43,406 nucleotides of DNA, from contig MNDE01000182.1 in assembly GCA_001914785.1 (NCBI GenBank), positions 1 through 43,406 of the forward strand, in the 5' to 3' direction. Every line of letters starts with the position of its first letter. Position 1 is the stretch's first letter. The notes beneath the pieces were generated by a model, which saw only the letters and a program-made list of their open reading frames with translations, did no database searches and was not told where the DNA came from. This DNA comes from Acidobacteria bacterium 13_2_20CM_57_17 (lineage in GTDB: Bacteria; Acidobacteriota; Terriglobia; Acidiferrales; UBA7541). Positions 42,949 to 43,406 of the stretch are shown here, piece after piece. The position numbers and the translations under genes are program-made.

Positions 42949-43024
42949 TATGTAATCGCCTTGGTGGATATTTGGCCATCTCTACGAATGAGTTCTGGCA
43001 GGCCAAAACGACGAACCGGCGAGG

Positions 43025-43364
43025 GTGGGCGCTAAACTCTCTTTCGTGAACCATTCGGCGATTCTTCTCGGGACCTCGTCGTTCACATCCACAGGGTGGC
43101 TGGGATCGTTCTATCCGAAGGGTTTGCGACCCGCCGACTACCTCAGCTACTACGCGCACCACTTCGACACTGTAGAGATTGACTCAACCTTGCTATGCAA
43201 CTCCGGATGTGAGCGTAGTGCGCTCCTGGAATGTTAAAACCCCGGAGGGATTTCTTTTTGCGGCCAAAGTACCACAGTTATGTGACGATGAGAATTATGT
43301 AGCAAAACGACCAGAAAGGGAGTGTTTCCGAACTGTTCTGGACTTCGTGGGCCACATAATCTAA
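43025..43364 (+). pseudogene. Frameshifted and truncated DUF72 (YecE-like) gene
   Basis: Two reading frames together give a DUF72-like N-terminal half: ILLGTSSFTSTGWLGSFYP and YLSYYAHHFDTVEIDST in the first frame, then YATPDVSVVRSWNVKTPEGF, LFAAKVPQ and ERECFRTVLDFVG in the second. They are joined where TTGCTATGCA (from 43190) contains one base more than the expected TTCTATGCA. The second frame ends at a stop at 43362-43364 after GHII, where intact family members continue for another 130 or more residues. The gene is thus broken twice. The DUF72 fold is a TIM barrel of unknown role. The window ends 42 bases later, so continuation beyond it is not visible. Confidence 0.8.
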
Positions 43365-43406
43365 CGAGACTAGAAGCTATTTCAAAACCCCTTTTTGACC
43401 AGTCTA

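Noticed and set aside
1..43406. CRISPR array
   Set aside because: No regularly spaced direct repeats with unique spacers were seen; all repeats found are palindromic intergenic units or isolated pairs.

Overview
The window reads as chromosomal DNA of a free-living, GC-rich bacterium, most likely an acidobacterium (Acidobacteriota). The best marker is the 824-residue duplicated MacB/FtsX-like permease without an ATPase at the right end (the ADOP type, typical of that phylum). Supporting signs are a YVTN beta-propeller secreted protein, a membrane-anchored HTH-TolB-TPR regulator, two PilZ proteins, DM13 proteins, and many short intergenic palindromes. The assignment is inference from gene content; there is no rRNA or tRNA in the window.

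Layout. 1-4000: a possible insertion-sequence end, a small membrane protein, an NmrA-type NAD(P)-binding protein, urocanate hydratase, and a VapBC-type toxin-antitoxin pair with a visible operator. 4000-7700: a PilZ protein, a cluster of hairpin repeats, a DUF1906 glycosidase-like protein, a lower-GC PD-(D/E)XK nuclease candidate, and a repeat-rich non-coding stretch with a promoter upstream of an unrecognised Cys/His protein. 7700-11700: acyl-CoA synthetase, Dps, ThiG and DinB. 11700-19150: CadC-like TPR regulator divergent from a secreted YVTN propeller, a CPBP protease, a quinone-reductase-like MDR, and a HGSNAT-type membrane acyltransferase. 19100-23000: phosphohexomutase-ftsB overlapping pair, CutA, cupin, and a trans-sulfuration enzyme. 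23200-29400: small secreted proteins, an FtsX-like permease, a ferredoxin-NADP reductase-like protein, two related proteins with a repeated domain, an ABM-fold protein and a MOSC protein. 29400-33450: a TIM-barrel isomerase, a double PilZ protein, then two tandem DM13 proteins followed by an ECF sigma factor and its zinc anti-sigma factor. 33450-37300: a three-gene operon for a periplasmic molybdenum hydroxylase (2Fe-2S subunit, Mo subunit, dihaem cytochrome c). 37400-43406: GlgB, a decayed ATP-dependent DNA ligase, the ADOP permease and a decayed DUF72 gene.

The most coherent functional units are the DM13/sigma/anti-sigma block, the molybdenum hydroxylase operon, VapBC, and the duplicated-domain pair at 26302-27405. 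The most unusual sequence-level observations are a perfect intrinsic terminator directly abutting the ribosome binding site of the second DM13 gene, the density and variety of intergenic palindromes, and two clearly eroding genes at the right end. No CRISPR array, prophage or complete transposase gene was seen.
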